Shown here in pieces: positions 24,259 through 32,877 of a stretch of DNA of 64,000 nucleotides. Within the stretch, counting starts at the first letter, position 1. Every line of letters begins with the position of its first letter. The notes beneath the pieces were generated by a model. The model made no database searches. It saw only the letters and a program-made list of their open reading frames with translations, and was not told where the DNA came from. A program made the translations under genes and the position numbers. The stretch covers positions 1,302,001 through 1,366,000 of the forward strand of contig NZ_OY726398.1 of NCBI RefSeq assembly GCF_963378105.1, read 5' to 3'. This DNA comes from Mycolicibacter sp. MU0102 (lineage in GTDB: Bacteria > Actinomycetota > Actinomycetes > Mycobacteriales > Mycobacteriaceae).

Positions 24259-25305
24259 GTGTTGAGTAGCAGCGTGCGTCTTTCCGTTCTTGATCTCGTC
24301 CCGGTCCGTACCGACCAGTCCACCGCCGACGCGTTGGCTGCGACGGTGCGGCTGGCCCAGACCGCTGACCGCCTCGGATTCACCCGATACTGGGTGGCCG
24401 AGCACCACAACATGCCCTCCGTAGGTGCCACCAGCCCGCCGGTACTTCTCGCCTACCTCGCCGCGCAGACGTCGCGGGTGCGGCTCGGCTCGGGCGGGGT
24501 GATGCTGCCCAACCACGCCCCGCTGGCCGTCGCCGAACAGTTCGCGCTGTTGGAAGCCGCCGCACCCGGCCGCATCGACTTGGGCATCGGACGGGCGCCC
24601 GGATCCGACCCGGTCACCTCCGTCATGCTGCGCTCCGGCCGCGGCGACGAAGACATCGCGAACTTCCCCGACTATCTCGATCACGTGCGGGCGATGATGA
24701 GCAGCCGCGGAGTGCAGGTCCAGCTGCGTGACGGCGACTACCTGCTCAAGGCCACCCCGGCCGCCGCCGGCGAGCCGCGGCTGTGGCTGCTGGGGTCGAG
24801 CATGTACTCGGCGCGGCTGGCCGCGGCCAAGGGGCTGCCCTACGTGTTCGCCCACCACTTCTCCGGCCAGGGCACCGAGGAGGCGCTGGCCTACTACCGG
24901 GAGAACTTCACGCCGAGCGAAGTGTGCGCGGCGCCGACGACGTTTCTGACCGTCAACGCATCGGTTGCCGAAACCCGCGACGAGGCAACGGCGTTGATGC
25001 TGCCCAACCTGCAGATGATGGCCCGATTGCGAACCGGGCGACCGCTGGGCGCGGTTGATCTGGTCGAGGACGCGCAGGCGGCAGCGGTCTCCGACTCCGA
25101 ACAACGCATCATCGACAGCGGGCTGCGACGCGCGGTCGTCGGCACACCGGCCGAGGCGGCCGAGCAGCTCGCAGCGCTGGCGGAGCACTTCGCCGTCGAC
25201 GAGGTGATGATCAACCCGGTCGCCTCGGCGCACCGCGGCACCGACCCGGCCACCGCGCCCGGCCGGGAACGCACCTGCGAGCTGCTGGCCAAAGAGCTGT
25301 TGTAA
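24259..25305 (+). CDS. Luciferase-like monooxygenase (MsnO8/alkanal-type LLM oxidoreductase)
   Basis: 348 residues from GTG 24259, 6 bases after udgB, so the two are likely co-transcribed. The TIM-barrel opening LSVLDLVPVRTDQSTADALAATVRLAQTADRLGFTRYWVAEHHNMPSVGATSP is characteristic of the subgroup with the EHHNMP motif. Further blocks are RVRLGSGGVMLPNHAPLAVAEQF, GRIDLGIGRAPGSDP and YVFAHHFS. Such enzymes use FMNH2 or F420 and oxygen; cofactor and substrate are not decidable here. At this place M. tuberculosis has a different flavoprotein, so this is a local replacement. It converges on the PGRS gene across a repeat/hairpin. Confidence 0.9.
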   Translation: MLSSSVRLSVLDLVPVRTDQSTADALAATVRLAQTADRLGFTRYWVAEHHNMPSVGATSPPVLLAYLAAQTSRVRLGSGGVMLPNHAPLAVAEQFALLEAAAPGRIDLGIGRAPGSDPVTSVMLRSGRGDEDIANFPDYLDHVRAMMSSRGVQVQLRDGDYLLKATPAAAGEPRLWLLGSSMYSARLAAAKGLPYVFAHHFSGQGTEEALAYYRENFTPSEVCAAPTTFLTVNASVAETRDEATALMLPNLQMMARLRTGRPLGAVDLVEDAQAAAVSDSEQRIIDSGLRRAVVGTPAEAAEQLAALAEHFAVDEVMINPVASAHRGTDPATAPGRERTCELLAKELL

Positions 25306-25315
25306 GGCCTCAGCG

Positions 25316-25358
25316 GCGATCGCGAGGGCGGCGGAGCCGGGCGAAGCGGGTCGCCGCC
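25316..25358. repeat. 40-bp dispersed repeat (copy 1) forming a GC hairpin
   Basis: Bases 25316-25355 match 30436-30475 at about 35 of 40 positions. In this copy GGCGGCG (25327-25333) pairs with CGCCGCC (25352-25358). It sits in the convergent gap between the monooxygenase and PGRS genes and could terminate transcription from both sides. Confidence 0.65.
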
Positions 25359-25364
25359 ATGAAC

Positions 25365-28300
25365 CTAGCGGCTGATGATGGTCGCCCCGAAACCGCTGGG
25401 CCGGTAGTCGATGTAGACCGGGTTGACCGAGAACGGGTAGTAGCCGCTGTTGGCCGCCCCGCCCGACGTCACATACGGACCGTTGTTCGTGGTGGTGTAG
25501 GAGTACAGCAGGGTGCTGCCGTCGGCGTTGTACACCGAGATCAGCGTCCCGGCCGGCACCTGCGAACCGACACCGAGCTGCGGGAACAGCGACTGCGGGA
25601 TGCTGCCGTACATGCCGCCGGAGTCGATCGAGGTCGTGACGGCCACCGGGGGAGCGCCGTTGATGGAGATCATCGTGTCCACGTAGGGCGATCCGGAGAC
25701 GGAGGTCTCGGGGTCGAGCGGGTTCGGTCCGAAAATCACTTGGCCGGTCTGTTCGTCGATGAGCACGCCCTGGTTGAGCGCACCGGGCAGCGCCGAGATG
25801 ATCGTCGACGTCCCGGCGTAGCCGTTGTTGGGTCCGATACCCAACACCCCGACGATGCCGTACTGGTTGAAGTACTGCGTCATCAGTGCGTTCGACCCGG
25901 CGGTGACCACGTTGACGCCGGTTGGGTCGGTGACGATGTCCCCTGAGCAGGCAAGCTTGTCGCAGAATCCCACGGTGGTGCTGTAGGTCTGGTAGCCGTA
26001 GCTGCTGTTGCCCAGGCCGGCGTAGCTGGCATTGCCGGAGAGCAGCACGTTGCCGAGGCTGCCGGGGTTGCCGACGGCACTGTTCAGAATCGTCAGGCCC
26101 GTTGAACCGGTGTCGATCTGGACCGGGACCGGCGGGCCACCGTTGATCGAGATGTAGACGATCGGGCTGATGCCGCCGCTTTGCAGGTACAGCGGAATGG
26201 TGACGTTGACCGGCCCCTCGGGGCCGCCGGTCTCGCCGGCGTGCCCGGTGCCGGAACCGGCCCCGCCCGCGCCCCCGGCGCCGTTGGCGCCGTTGCTGCC
26301 GACGGCGCCGCCACGACCACCGTCGCCGCCGTCGCCGCCGCTGCCGCCGTTGGCTCCGAGCCCGCCGGTGGCCACCGCACCCGCAGCCCCGCCGTCGCCG
26401 CCGTCACCGGCCGCCCCGCCGTGCACGTTCGTCCCGGTCAGGGTGGCGTCGCCGCCGTCACCGCCATTGCCGCCATGGCCGCCCGCTCCGGCGTTCCCGC
26501 CGTTGCCCGCGTGGGCGCCCAAACCTCCGGCGCCGCCCGCTCCGGCGTTACCGCCGGCGCCGCCGTTTCCGCCGTCACCGCCGCTGGAGCCCTGCGCGTA
26601 GTAGGTGCCGGTGGCGCTTCCCCCGTTGGCGCCGGCGCCGCCGACGCCGCCGTTTCCGCCGGTGCCGCCGTTGAACCCGGTGTCGCCCTTGCCGCCGGAA
26701 CCGCCGGAGCCAGCGGCCCCGCCGTTTCCGCCGTCGCCGCCGATTCCGACCGGAGCCTTGTTGATTCCCGGTTGGGCGTTGAACCCGGAGCCAGGTGCCC
26801 CGCCGCCACCGGCCGCCCCGCCGTTACCGCCATTGCCGCCGGTGCCGCCGGCACTGTTGTCACCGGCCCCGCCGGTGCCACCGCCACCACCGGTACCGCC
26901 ACCGCCGCCTGCACCGCCGTTGCCGTTGGTGCCGAAGGTGCCGTGCTCATGCAGCGCGACGCTGCCGGTGTAGGCCGAGCCGGCCGCACCACCGGTACCG
27001 CCGGCGCCGCCGTTGCCGCCGTTGAAGCCGGTGCCGCCGCCGAGCGCACCGGTGACGCCGAACCCGCCGTTTCCGCCGATACCGCCGGCCCCGCCGTCGC
27101 CGCCGCTGCCGTAGGGCACGCTGTTGGCGATGTCCAGCGTGGCGATGCCGTTGCCGCCGCCGTTGCCACCGGCTCCACCCGCGCCGCCGGCGCCACCGTT
27201 GCCGCTACCGGGCCCCTGTGCGTAGGCGCTGCTGCCGCCGGCCCCGCCGACTCCGCCCTTGCCGCCGTCGCCGCCGCTGCCGGGCAGGGTGGCGCTGGGG
27301 GGCAGCTGGCTCTGGTCCACGCCGCGGCCGCCGTCTCCGGCCTTGCCGCCGGCGCCGCCGTTGCCGCCGTTGCCGTCGCCGAGCGAGTTTCCGCCGGCCC
27401 CACCCTTGCCGCCGTTACCGCCGTCTCCGGCGTTGCCGTTGTTAACGACCGGGTTGCCGTTGGCGCCGTTCGCGCCGTTGCCGCCGGCGCCGCCGTTCCC
27501 GCCGTTGCCGTGCGCGCTGCCGGTTCCGCCGGCGCCGCCGTTGCCGCCGTTGGCGCCCGGCGTGACGGCGTTGAAGCCGTTGCCGCCGTTGCCGCCGTTC
27601 CCGGTGTGGGGAGTCGTGGAGTTGCCGCCGGCCATCCCGCCGGTGCCGTTAGTGCCGCCTGTGCCGCTGGTGCCGCCGCTGCCGCCGTAGCCGCCCAGGC
27701 CGGCGTTGCCGCCGCGACCGCCATCCGGATGGGCCGCATTGCCGTTGCCGCCGTTGCCGCCGTTGCCGGCCTCACCACTGGTCCCGCCGTTGCCGCCGTT
27801 TCCGGCCGCACCCTGAAGTCCCGCGTCGCCGTGTGCGGCGGTGCCGCCCGCACCGCCGTTACCGCCGGTGCCGCCTTTGCCGCCGTCGCCGGCGTTACCG
27901 CCGTTGCTGCCGGCGCCGCCGGCAACGCTGCTGTTGGCGCCGTCGGATCCGGTGCCGCCGGTCCCGCCGATGCCGCCGGTGCCGCCGGCACCGCCGTTTC
28001 CGGCGTCGCCACCGAGGGTGCCGCCCGCACCGCCTACGCCGCCGTTACCGCCGGTGCCGCCGGTGCCGCCGATCCCGCCGGCGACACCATTCCCGGACCC
28101 ATTGCTGCCATTGGCACCGAGCCCGCCCGCGCCGCCGGCGCCGCCGTGACCGCCGTCGCCGTACACGCCGCCGTTGCCGCCGTTACCTCCGGTGCCGCCG
28201 GTACCGGCAGCTCCGGTGGTGGCGGCAAAGCCCGCCCCGCCGTCGCCGCCGTTGCCCCCGCTGCGCCCGGCCACTCCGACCGCGCCGGCAGCACCTTGGG

Positions 28301-29444
28301 AACCGGTGCCTGCCAGGCCGCCGGCCCCGGCCAGGCCGCCGGCCCCGCCACTTCCTGCTGCCCCGGCATTGCCGCCGTTGCCGCCCGTGCCGCCGTTCAG
28401 GTGGGCGGCCGTGCCCGCCGCTCCGGTTCCGCCGGTACCACCCACGCCGGCCGCGCCGCCTTGACCACCGGCGCCGCCATCGCCGTTTTCTCCAGCAATG
28501 CCGCGACCTGATGCACCGCCGGCCCCGCCGTTGCCGCCCTGGCCGCCGCTCCCGCCGTATCCGCCGTCGCTGCCATTGCCTCCGGTGCCGCCGTTGATGG
28601 CGAAATCTCCGGTGTGGCCGTCGGTACCGGCCCCGCCGTTGCCGCCTGACCCGCCGGCCCCACCGTTGCCTCCCCGGCCGCCGTCTCCGAACTGTGTCGA
28701 CAGACTCGTCCCGCCTGCGCCTCCGCCGCCTCCCGTGCCACCGGTTGCACCCAGGGCACCAGTCGCACCGACAAATCCCGCTCCGCCGACGCCCCCGGCG
28801 CCGCCGTTGCCGAACAGCCAGGCGACGGCGTCGCCTCCGGCACCGCCAACACCCGCGGCTTCGCCGCCGATACCGATTCCGCCGGCGCCGCCGGCGCCGC
28901 CGTTGCCCATGAACGAACCGCCGTCACCGCCGGTGCCGCCGGCAGCACCGGCGCCACCGTCTCCGCCGGCCCCGCCGTCGCCGAACATGCCGGCTGAACC
29001 GCCATTGCCGCCGGCCACCCCGGCCTCGCTCTGGTCGAAGCCGTTTCCGCCGTCGCCGAACCACAGGCCGCCGGCGCCGCCGTTGGGGTCTTCTGCGGTG
29101 CCGTCAGCACCGTTGCCGATCAGGATCTGGCCGGCGGCGGTGTTGATCCAGCCGTTGACCATCGTCCCGAAGTCACTGTTGATCCAGTTGTCGATGGACG
29201 TGTGGAACGGGTCGTAGAAGAGCTGGTCAAACCATGCCGCGGAATCCAACGGCGTAGTCTCTGCGGCCACCCCGGCGACCGGCGTGAACATGTCGATCAG
29301 CCAGTCGAAGTCCATTCCGTCGGCGTGTGCCGCCGGCGTCGCGGGCGTCAGCCCGACGGCGAGGAAAGTGCCGACCGCCGCTCCGGCTCCCGCCAGGCGC
29401 CGGCGTGCTGACTTCGACTTACCCGGCCGACCCTGACGACTCAT
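25365..29444 (-). CDS. PE-less PGRS protein with Sec signal and C-terminal PecA-like aspartic protease domain
   Basis: 1359 residues. Residues 1-42 form a signal peptide (basic start, hydrophobic GAGAAVGTFLAVGLTPATPAA, AHA cleavage), not a PE domain. A roughly 70-residue module follows, with WINSDFGTMVNGWIN and the LIGNGADGTAEDPNGGAGG block, the counterpart of the GRPLI region of PE_PGRS proteins. Residues about 140-1065 are Gly/Ala/Asn-rich GGxGG repeats. Residues 1077-1359 are an aspartic-protease-like domain with DTGSTG (Asp1111) and IDSGG (Asp1274), plus GVLGIGPN and GVLIDEQTGQVIFG. A close Cys pair (about 1161 and 1166) may form a disulfide. Export would rely on Sec, whereas PE_PGRS35/PecA uses ESX-5. 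Expression is probably leaderless. Confidence 0.9.
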   Translation of the reverse strand: MSRQGRPGKSKSARRRLAGAGAAVGTFLAVGLTPATPAAHADGMDFDWLIDMFTPVAGVAAETTPLDSAAWFDQLFYDPFHTSIDNWINSDFGTMVNGWINTAAGQILIGNGADGTAEDPNGGAGGLWFGDGGNGFDQSEAGVAGGNGGSAGMFGDGGAGGDGGAGAAGGTGGDGGSFMGNGGAGGAGGIGIGGEAAGVGGAGGDAVAWLFGNGGAGGVGGAGFVGATGALGATGGTGGGGGAGGTSLSTQFGDGGRGGNGGAGGSGGNGGAGTDGHTGDFAINGGTGGNGSDGGYGGSGGQGGNGGAGGASGRGIAGENGDGGAGGQGGAAGVGGTGGTGAAGTAAHLNGGTGGNGGNAGAAGSGGAGGLAGAGGLAGTGSQGAAGAVGVAGRSGGNGGDGGAGFAATTGAAGTGGTGGNGGNGGVYGDGGHGGAGGAGGLGANGSNGSGNGVAGGIGGTGGTGGNGGVGGAGGTLGGDAGNGGAGGTGGIGGTGGTGSDGANSSVAGGAGSNGGNAGDGGKGGTGGNGGAGGTAAHGDAGLQGAAGNGGNGGTSGEAGNGGNGGNGNAAHPDGGRGGNAGLGGYGGSGGTSGTGGTNGTGGMAGGNSTTPHTGNGGNGGNGFNAVTPGANGGNGGAGGTGSAHGNGGNGGAGGNGANGANGNPVVNNGNAGDGGNGGKGGAGGNSLGDGNGGNGGAGGKAGDGGRGVDQSQLPPSATLPGSGGDGGKGGVGGAGGSSAYAQGPGSGNGGAGGAGGAGGNGGGNGIATLDIANSVPYGSGGDGGAGGIGGNGGFGVTGALGGGTGFNGGNGGAGGTGGAAGSAYTGSVALHEHGTFGTNGNGGAGGGGGTGGGGGTGGAGDNSAGGTGGNGGNGGAAGGGGAPGSGFNAQPGINKAPVGIGGDGGNGGAAGSGGSGGKGDTGFNGGTGGNGGVGGAGANGGSATGTYYAQGSSGGDGGNGGAGGNAGAGGAGGLGAHAGNGGNAGAGGHGGNGGDGGDATLTGTNVHGGAAGDGGDGGAAGAVATGGLGANGGSGGDGGDGGRGGAVGSNGANGAGGAGGAGSGTGHAGETGGPEGPVNVTIPLYLQSGGISPIVYISINGGPPVPVQIDTGSTGLTILNSAVGNPGSLGNVLLSGNASYAGLGNSSYGYQTYSTTVGFCDKLACSGDIVTDPTGVNVVTAGSNALMTQYFNQYGIVGVLGIGPNNGYAGTSTIISALPGALNQGVLIDEQTGQVIFGPNPLDPETSVSGSPYVDTMISINGAPPVAVTTSIDSGGMYGSIPQSLFPQLGVGSQVPAGTLISVYNADGSTLLYSYTTTNNGPYVTSGGAANSGYYPFSVNPVYIDYRPSGFGATIISR

Positions 29445-29450
29445 CGCCCC

Positions 29451-29479
29451 AAAGTACTAGCTGAGTGATACCTGAGCAA
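29451..29479 (-). promoter_or_regulatory. Promoter of the PGRS-protease gene
   Basis: On the minus strand TTGCTC (29474-29479) and TACTTT (29451-29456) are 17 bp apart; TACTTT ends 6 bases before the ATG at 29444. Confidence 0.5.
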
Positions 29480-29515
29480 AGGAGAACAGCGAACCACTCT
29501 CAGAAAGAGCGCTCG

Positions 29516-29971
29516 TTAAGTGGAGGGCACCGGAGTGAGCCTGACTACGGGAATCGGCCGGGAGGTGCGGTGCTGGTAGCCGTCGTAGCGATTGGCATTG
29601 TTGGCGTTGACGATTCGCCACAGCCGGGTGTAGTCGGGGTCGTCGGGCAGCACCGGCTGGGCGGTGGCCCGCAGACGCTTGGGACCGATGTTGATTTCCA
29701 CATCCGGATTGGCTTTGAGGTTGTGGTACCAGCCCGGGGAGCGGGGCGCGCCGCCCATAGACGCGACGATCAGGTACGTGTCACCGTCGCGTGCGTAAGT
29801 CAGCGTCGAGGTGCGTGCCTGGCCTGTCTTGGCGCCCACGGTGTGCAGCAACAGGTTGGGCGGCAGACCCGGCACCTTGTGGCCGATCCGGCCGTCGGTC
29901 CATTGGTAGATCAGGTTGTGCAGGGTAAGCACTCGAACGCCCACCCGTTCAATCCAAGGGAGATGATCCAT
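29516..29971 (-). CDS. Deazaflavin (F420)-dependent nitroreductase family protein (Ddn-like)
   Basis: 151 residues from ATG 29971. The split-barrel fold is recognised from LLLHTVGAKTGQARTSTLTYARDGDTYLIVASMGGAPRSPGWYHNLKANPDVEI, the F420-binding signature of the Ddn/FDOR-A family (KTG...R and the PGWYHNL block). Such enzymes reduce quinones, nitroimidazoles and similar compounds with F420H2 at the membrane surface. It corresponds to Rv1261c. It starts 4 bases after the HIT gene stop, so the two are an operon, and it lies upstream of the PGRS gene on the same strand. Confidence 0.93.
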   Translation of the reverse strand: MDHLPWIERVGVRVLTLHNLIYQWTDGRIGHKVPGLPPNLLLHTVGAKTGQARTSTLTYARDGDTYLIVASMGGAPRSPGWYHNLKANPDVEINIGPKRLRATAQPVLPDDPDYTRLWRIVNANNANRYDGYQHRTSRPIPVVRLTPVPST

Positions 29972-29975
29972 CGCT

Positions 29976-30413
29976 TCAGTCTGACTGCGCGGTGCCGCTG
30001 CTGGCCAGTGCGGTTCGCAGAAGCTTCCCGGTGGCCTCGCGGTCCGGGTCCCGCCGCACCAGCAGACCCTTGGCGAAGGACAGCCGGTCGCCGTCACGGC
30101 GCGGGACCACGTGCAGGTGGATGTGGAACACGCTCTGAAAGGCTGCCCGGCCGTCGTTGATCACCAGGTTGTTGCCGTCGGCGTGCAGACCGGAGGCGCG
30201 TGCGGCATGGGCGATCCGCTGCCCGACCGTCAGCATGCCGGCCAGCGTGGCCGCCGGGGTGTCGGTCAGGTCCACGAAGTGCTGTTTGGGGATCACCAGG
30301 GTGTGACCGCGGGTGAACGGCCGGATGTCGAGAAACGCCAGGTACTCGTCGTCTTCGAAAACCCGTACCGCCGGCGCGTCACCGGCGACGACGGCGCAGA
30401 ACACACAGGACAT
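29976..30413 (-). CDS. HIT-family hydrolase
   Basis: 145 residues from ATG 30413 (an in-frame ATG at 30434 is less likely). MSCVFCAVVAGD contains the zinc-site CxxC, RPFTRGHTLVIPKQH the nucleotide-binding region, and HIHLHVVPR the histidine triad HxHxH. HIT proteins hydrolyse phosphoramidates or dinucleoside polyphosphates such as adenosine 5'-phosphoramidate or Ap4A. It corresponds to Rv1262c and is co-transcribed with the Ddn-like gene. On the minus strand TAACGT (30421-30426) ends 7 bases before the ATG, a possible leaderless -10. Confidence 0.94.
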   Translation of the reverse strand: MSCVFCAVVAGDAPAVRVFEDDEYLAFLDIRPFTRGHTLVIPKQHFVDLTDTPAATLAGMLTVGQRIAHAARASGLHADGNNLVINDGRAAFQSVFHIHLHVVPRRDGDRLSFAKGLLVRRDPDREATGKLLRTALASSGTAQSD

Positions 30414-30423
30414 GTCCGCCACG

Positions 30424-30486
30424 TTAGCGATCAACGCGATCGTAAGCGCGGCGGAGCCGGGCGCCGCGGGTCGCCTTAGCGATCAA
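30424..30486. repeat. 40-bp dispersed repeat (copy 2) flanked by an 11-bp direct repeat
   Basis: The repeat body (30436-30475) matches 25316-25355. It is bracketed by two identical TTAGCGATCAA copies at 30424-30434 and 30476-30486, as if a small element had inserted and duplicated its target. The right copy contains the stop codon of the aminotransferase gene; the left copy overlaps the possible -10 of the HIT gene. Confidence 0.65.
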
Positions 30487-31634
30487 GTCAGCGCGCCGGC
30501 CATCGCCTCGATCGCCCGGTCCAAGATGGCCCGGGTGGTCGCGAAGTTCAGCCGCGCGAAGCCCCGCCCGCCGCCGAACGGGATGCCCGGACTCAGCGCC
30601 ACCCGCGCGTCGGCCAGCAGGATCTCGGCCGGTTCGGCGGGCAGCCCCAGCGCCCGGAAATCGAGCCAAGCCAAGTACGTGGCCTCGGGATGGCTGATTC
30701 GCAGGCCCGGCAGCGCTGCGGGCAGAACTCGGCTGAGGTGGTCTCGGTTGGCCCGCAGGTAGGTCAGCAGGGCGTCCAGCCACGGCCCGCCGCTGGTGTA
30801 GGCGGCCAGGTTGGCGCTGATTCCGACGGTGGCGGCGCCCATGGTGTGCAGCATGTTGATCCGGTCCCAGGCGACAGCGTCGCGCGGATTGGTCAGGATC
30901 ACCTGGGCGCACATCAGCCCGGGCAGGTTCCAGCCTTTGGAGGCCGACATCAGCGTGATGACGGTGTCGGCGGCGGCGGGCGACACCGAGGCGGCCGCGA
31001 CGTGGGGCCGGTCGTAGACCAGCGGGGCGTGGATCTCGTCGGCGATCACCCGGGCGCCGTGGCGCGCGGCGATGTCCACGATCGCACTGAGTTCTTCGGC
31101 GGTGAAGGCGGTGCCCAGCGGGTTGTTCGGGTTGCACAAGATCAGCGATCCGGCGCCGGCGGCGAACGCGGCGTCGAGGGCATCCAGGTCCATCAGGTAG
31201 CGACCCGAATCCTGCTGTGTCATCGGGATTTCGATACGTTGACGGCCGGTCACAGTCAGCAGGTCGAAGAACGGCATGTAGGCCGGCACCGGCAGCACCA
31301 CCGGACTCTCCGGGCGGGTGAGGAACTCGATCACCACCTCCATGCCTTTGAGGACGTCGGGCACCACCCGCACCCATTCGGGCTGGATCGGCCAGCCGTA
31401 GCGGCGTTCGCACCACTGGGTGAGCGCCACCGGCAACGCATCGGAGCCCAGCGCCGGATAACCGAACTCCTCGTTGGCGACGCAGGCGCGCACCCCGTCG
31501 AGCACCGCGGGTGCGGTGGGGAAGTCCATCTCGGCGATCCACAGCGCCAGCACGTCGGGGGCGAAGTGATTCCACTTGATGGTGTTGCGGGCACGGAGTT
31601 GTTCGGGGGTCAGCGCATCAAAGACTTCAGCCAC
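30483..31634 (-). CDS. PLP-dependent aminotransferase, MalY/PatB cystathionine beta-lyase type
   Basis: 383 residues from GTG 31634. Fold-type I PLP enzyme: NTIKWNHFAPDVLALWIAEMDFPTAP is the MalY/PatB opening, LCNPNNPLGTAFTAEEL binds cofactor, VIADEIHAPLVY carries the PLP Asp, and SASKGWNLPGLMCAQ carries the Schiff-base Lys. The C-terminal R-NFATT motif anchors the carboxylate. Such enzymes cleave cystathionine or cysteine (C-S lyase) or act as aminotransferases; some are regulators. It is an extra gene between the Rv1262c and Rv1264 counterparts, and it diverges from the cyclase gene with 32 bp between starts. Confidence 0.93.
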   Translation of the reverse strand: MAEVFDALTPEQLRARNTIKWNHFAPDVLALWIAEMDFPTAPAVLDGVRACVANEEFGYPALGSDALPVALTQWCERRYGWPIQPEWVRVVPDVLKGMEVVIEFLTRPESPVVLPVPAYMPFFDLLTVTGRQRIEIPMTQQDSGRYLMDLDALDAAFAAGAGSLILCNPNNPLGTAFTAEELSAIVDIAARHGARVIADEIHAPLVYDRPHVAAASVSPAAADTVITLMSASKGWNLPGLMCAQVILTNPRDAVAWDRINMLHTMGAATVGISANLAAYTSGGPWLDALLTYLRANRDHLSRVLPAALPGLRISHPEATYLAWLDFRALGLPAEPAEILLADARVALSPGIPFGGGRGFARLNFATTRAILDRAIEAMAGALT

Positions 31635-31654
31635 CCCGTCAGTCTGCCGCGAGA

Positions 31655-31660
31655 TACGTT
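31655..31660 (+). promoter_or_regulatory. -10 element of the adenylyl cyclase gene
   Basis: TACGTT ends 6 bases before the GTG at 31667 (leaderless type). It lies in a 32-bp divergent spacer with the aminotransferase gene; no clear -35 is visible. Confidence 0.5.
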
Positions 31661-31666
31661 TGCGGT

Positions 31667-32779
31667 GTGGGGGACCCTGAGATCGAGGACTTGCTGGCCG
31701 GGCTGGAGGGTACTGCGCGTGCCGAGCGTGCCGAGCTGATCGAATGGCTGCTGGGACAGGGCATCACCGCCCAGGAGATCGCCGGGAACGTCTCGCCGAT
31801 GCTGCTGGCGTCGCGACGGCTGGTCGGCGATGACGGCACCTACGTCTCGGCTCGCGAGATCAGTGAATCCACCGGGGTGGACCTCGAACAGTTGCAGCGT
31901 CTGCAGCGCGCGGTCGGGCTGCCCTGGATGGACGATCCGGATGCGCCGGCGCAGATGCGCGCCGACGCCAGCATCGCCATGCACGCGCGTCGCTTCATCG
32001 ACGCCGGCATCGATGCCGAGCAGGCTCTGCAGACCGCCCGGCTGCTGGCCGATGGGCTGGCGCACACCGCAGACTTCATGCGCTTCACGGTGTTGTCCGC
32101 GATCGGCGAGCCGGGCGTCACCGAGCTGCAGATCGCCCAGCGGTCACGGGATCTGGTGGCCGGGCTGGCGCCGATGTTGGGCCCGTTCGTCCAGGACATG
32201 CTGATGATGCAGCTGCGTCATCAGCTCGATATCGACGCCGTCACCGCCAGCGAGCGCATGGCCGGCGCACCGCTGCCGGGAGCGCGCCAGATCACCGTCG
32301 CGTTCGCCGACCTGGTCGGCTTCACCCGGCTCGGGGAGATGGTGCCGCCCGAGGAGCTGGTTCAGCTCGCCGAGCGCCTGACCGTGCTGGGGCGCGAGAT
32401 CGCCGTTCCGCCGGTGCGTTTCATCAAGACCATCGGCGACGCGGTGATGTTTGTCTGCCCGGAGCCGGCGCCACTGGTCGACGCGGTGCTGCGGCTGGTC
32501 GAGGCGGTCCAGGCCGACGACACCTTGCCTCGGCTTCGTGCCGGCATCGCTTCCGGGGAGGCGGTGAGCCGGGTCGGGGACTGGTTCGGCAGCCCGGTGA
32601 ACACTGCGAGCCGGATAACCGGGGTCGCCCGACCGGGCACGGTGCTGGTCGCTGAGCCGGTGCAGGCGGCGTTAACCGAATCGTCGGCCTTCCAATGGTC
32701 GTTTGCCGGGGGACGTCACCTCAAGGGCATCAAGAGCGAGGTCAATCTGTTCCGCGTCCGCCACCGCTCCGACGACTGA
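31667..32779 (+). CDS. pH-sensing class III adenylyl cyclase (Rv1264-like)
   Basis: 370 residues from GTG 31667. The N-terminal half (about 1-200) is the helical regulatory domain of the Rv1264 type (IEDLLAGLEGTARAERAELIEWLLGQGIT, VGDDGTYVSAREI). In the M. tuberculosis protein this domain inhibits the enzyme at neutral pH. The C-terminal catalytic domain has VAFADLVGFTRLGE and a second metal-binding Asp, the adenine-selecting Lys in FIKTIGDAVMF, and GDWFGSPVNTASRITG with the Asp, Asn and Arg needed for ATP binding and transition-state stabilisation. All catalytic residues appear present. It should make cAMP in response to acid. It lacks the M. tuberculosis C-terminal tail. Confidence 0.95.
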   Translation: MGDPEIEDLLAGLEGTARAERAELIEWLLGQGITAQEIAGNVSPMLLASRRLVGDDGTYVSAREISESTGVDLEQLQRLQRAVGLPWMDDPDAPAQMRADASIAMHARRFIDAGIDAEQALQTARLLADGLAHTADFMRFTVLSAIGEPGVTELQIAQRSRDLVAGLAPMLGPFVQDMLMMQLRHQLDIDAVTASERMAGAPLPGARQITVAFADLVGFTRLGEMVPPEELVQLAERLTVLGREIAVPPVRFIKTIGDAVMFVCPEPAPLVDAVLRLVEAVQADDTLPRLRAGIASGEAVSRVGDWFGSPVNTASRITGVARPGTVLVAEPVQAALTESSAFQWSFAGGRHLKGIKSEVNLFRVRHRSDD

Positions 32780-32804
32780 CGCGGGGTCCAACGCCGACCG
32801 ACCG

Positions 32805-32818
32805 GTGACTAACGGCCC
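32805..32818. promoter_or_regulatory. DosR-like box upstream of the Acg-family gene
   Basis: GTGACTAACGGCCC fits the dormancy-regulon consensus GGGACTTTNGNCCC at all but three fixed positions. It lies 59 bp upstream of the nitroreductase start. Acg-family genes are known members of the DosR regulon in M. tuberculosis, which raises the prior. Confidence 0.5.
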
Positions 32819-32877
32819 CTGTTGCACCTGGGAACCGGCTGGGAGCCTGAAGGTGACAGACCCGTTGGAGGTGGCTG

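Noticed and set aside
26181..28511. Very long plus-strand reading frame (776 codons) inside the PGRS protease gene
   Set aside because: It is the complement of GGxGG repeat codons, giving an Ala/Val/Gly protein without domains. The minus-strand frame has a signal peptide, known repeats and a protease domain.
25365..29444. Regular short repeats resembling a CRISPR array
   Set aside because: The periodicity is GGxGG coding repeats in frame, with no constant 23-40 bp repeat and unique spacers and no cas genes.
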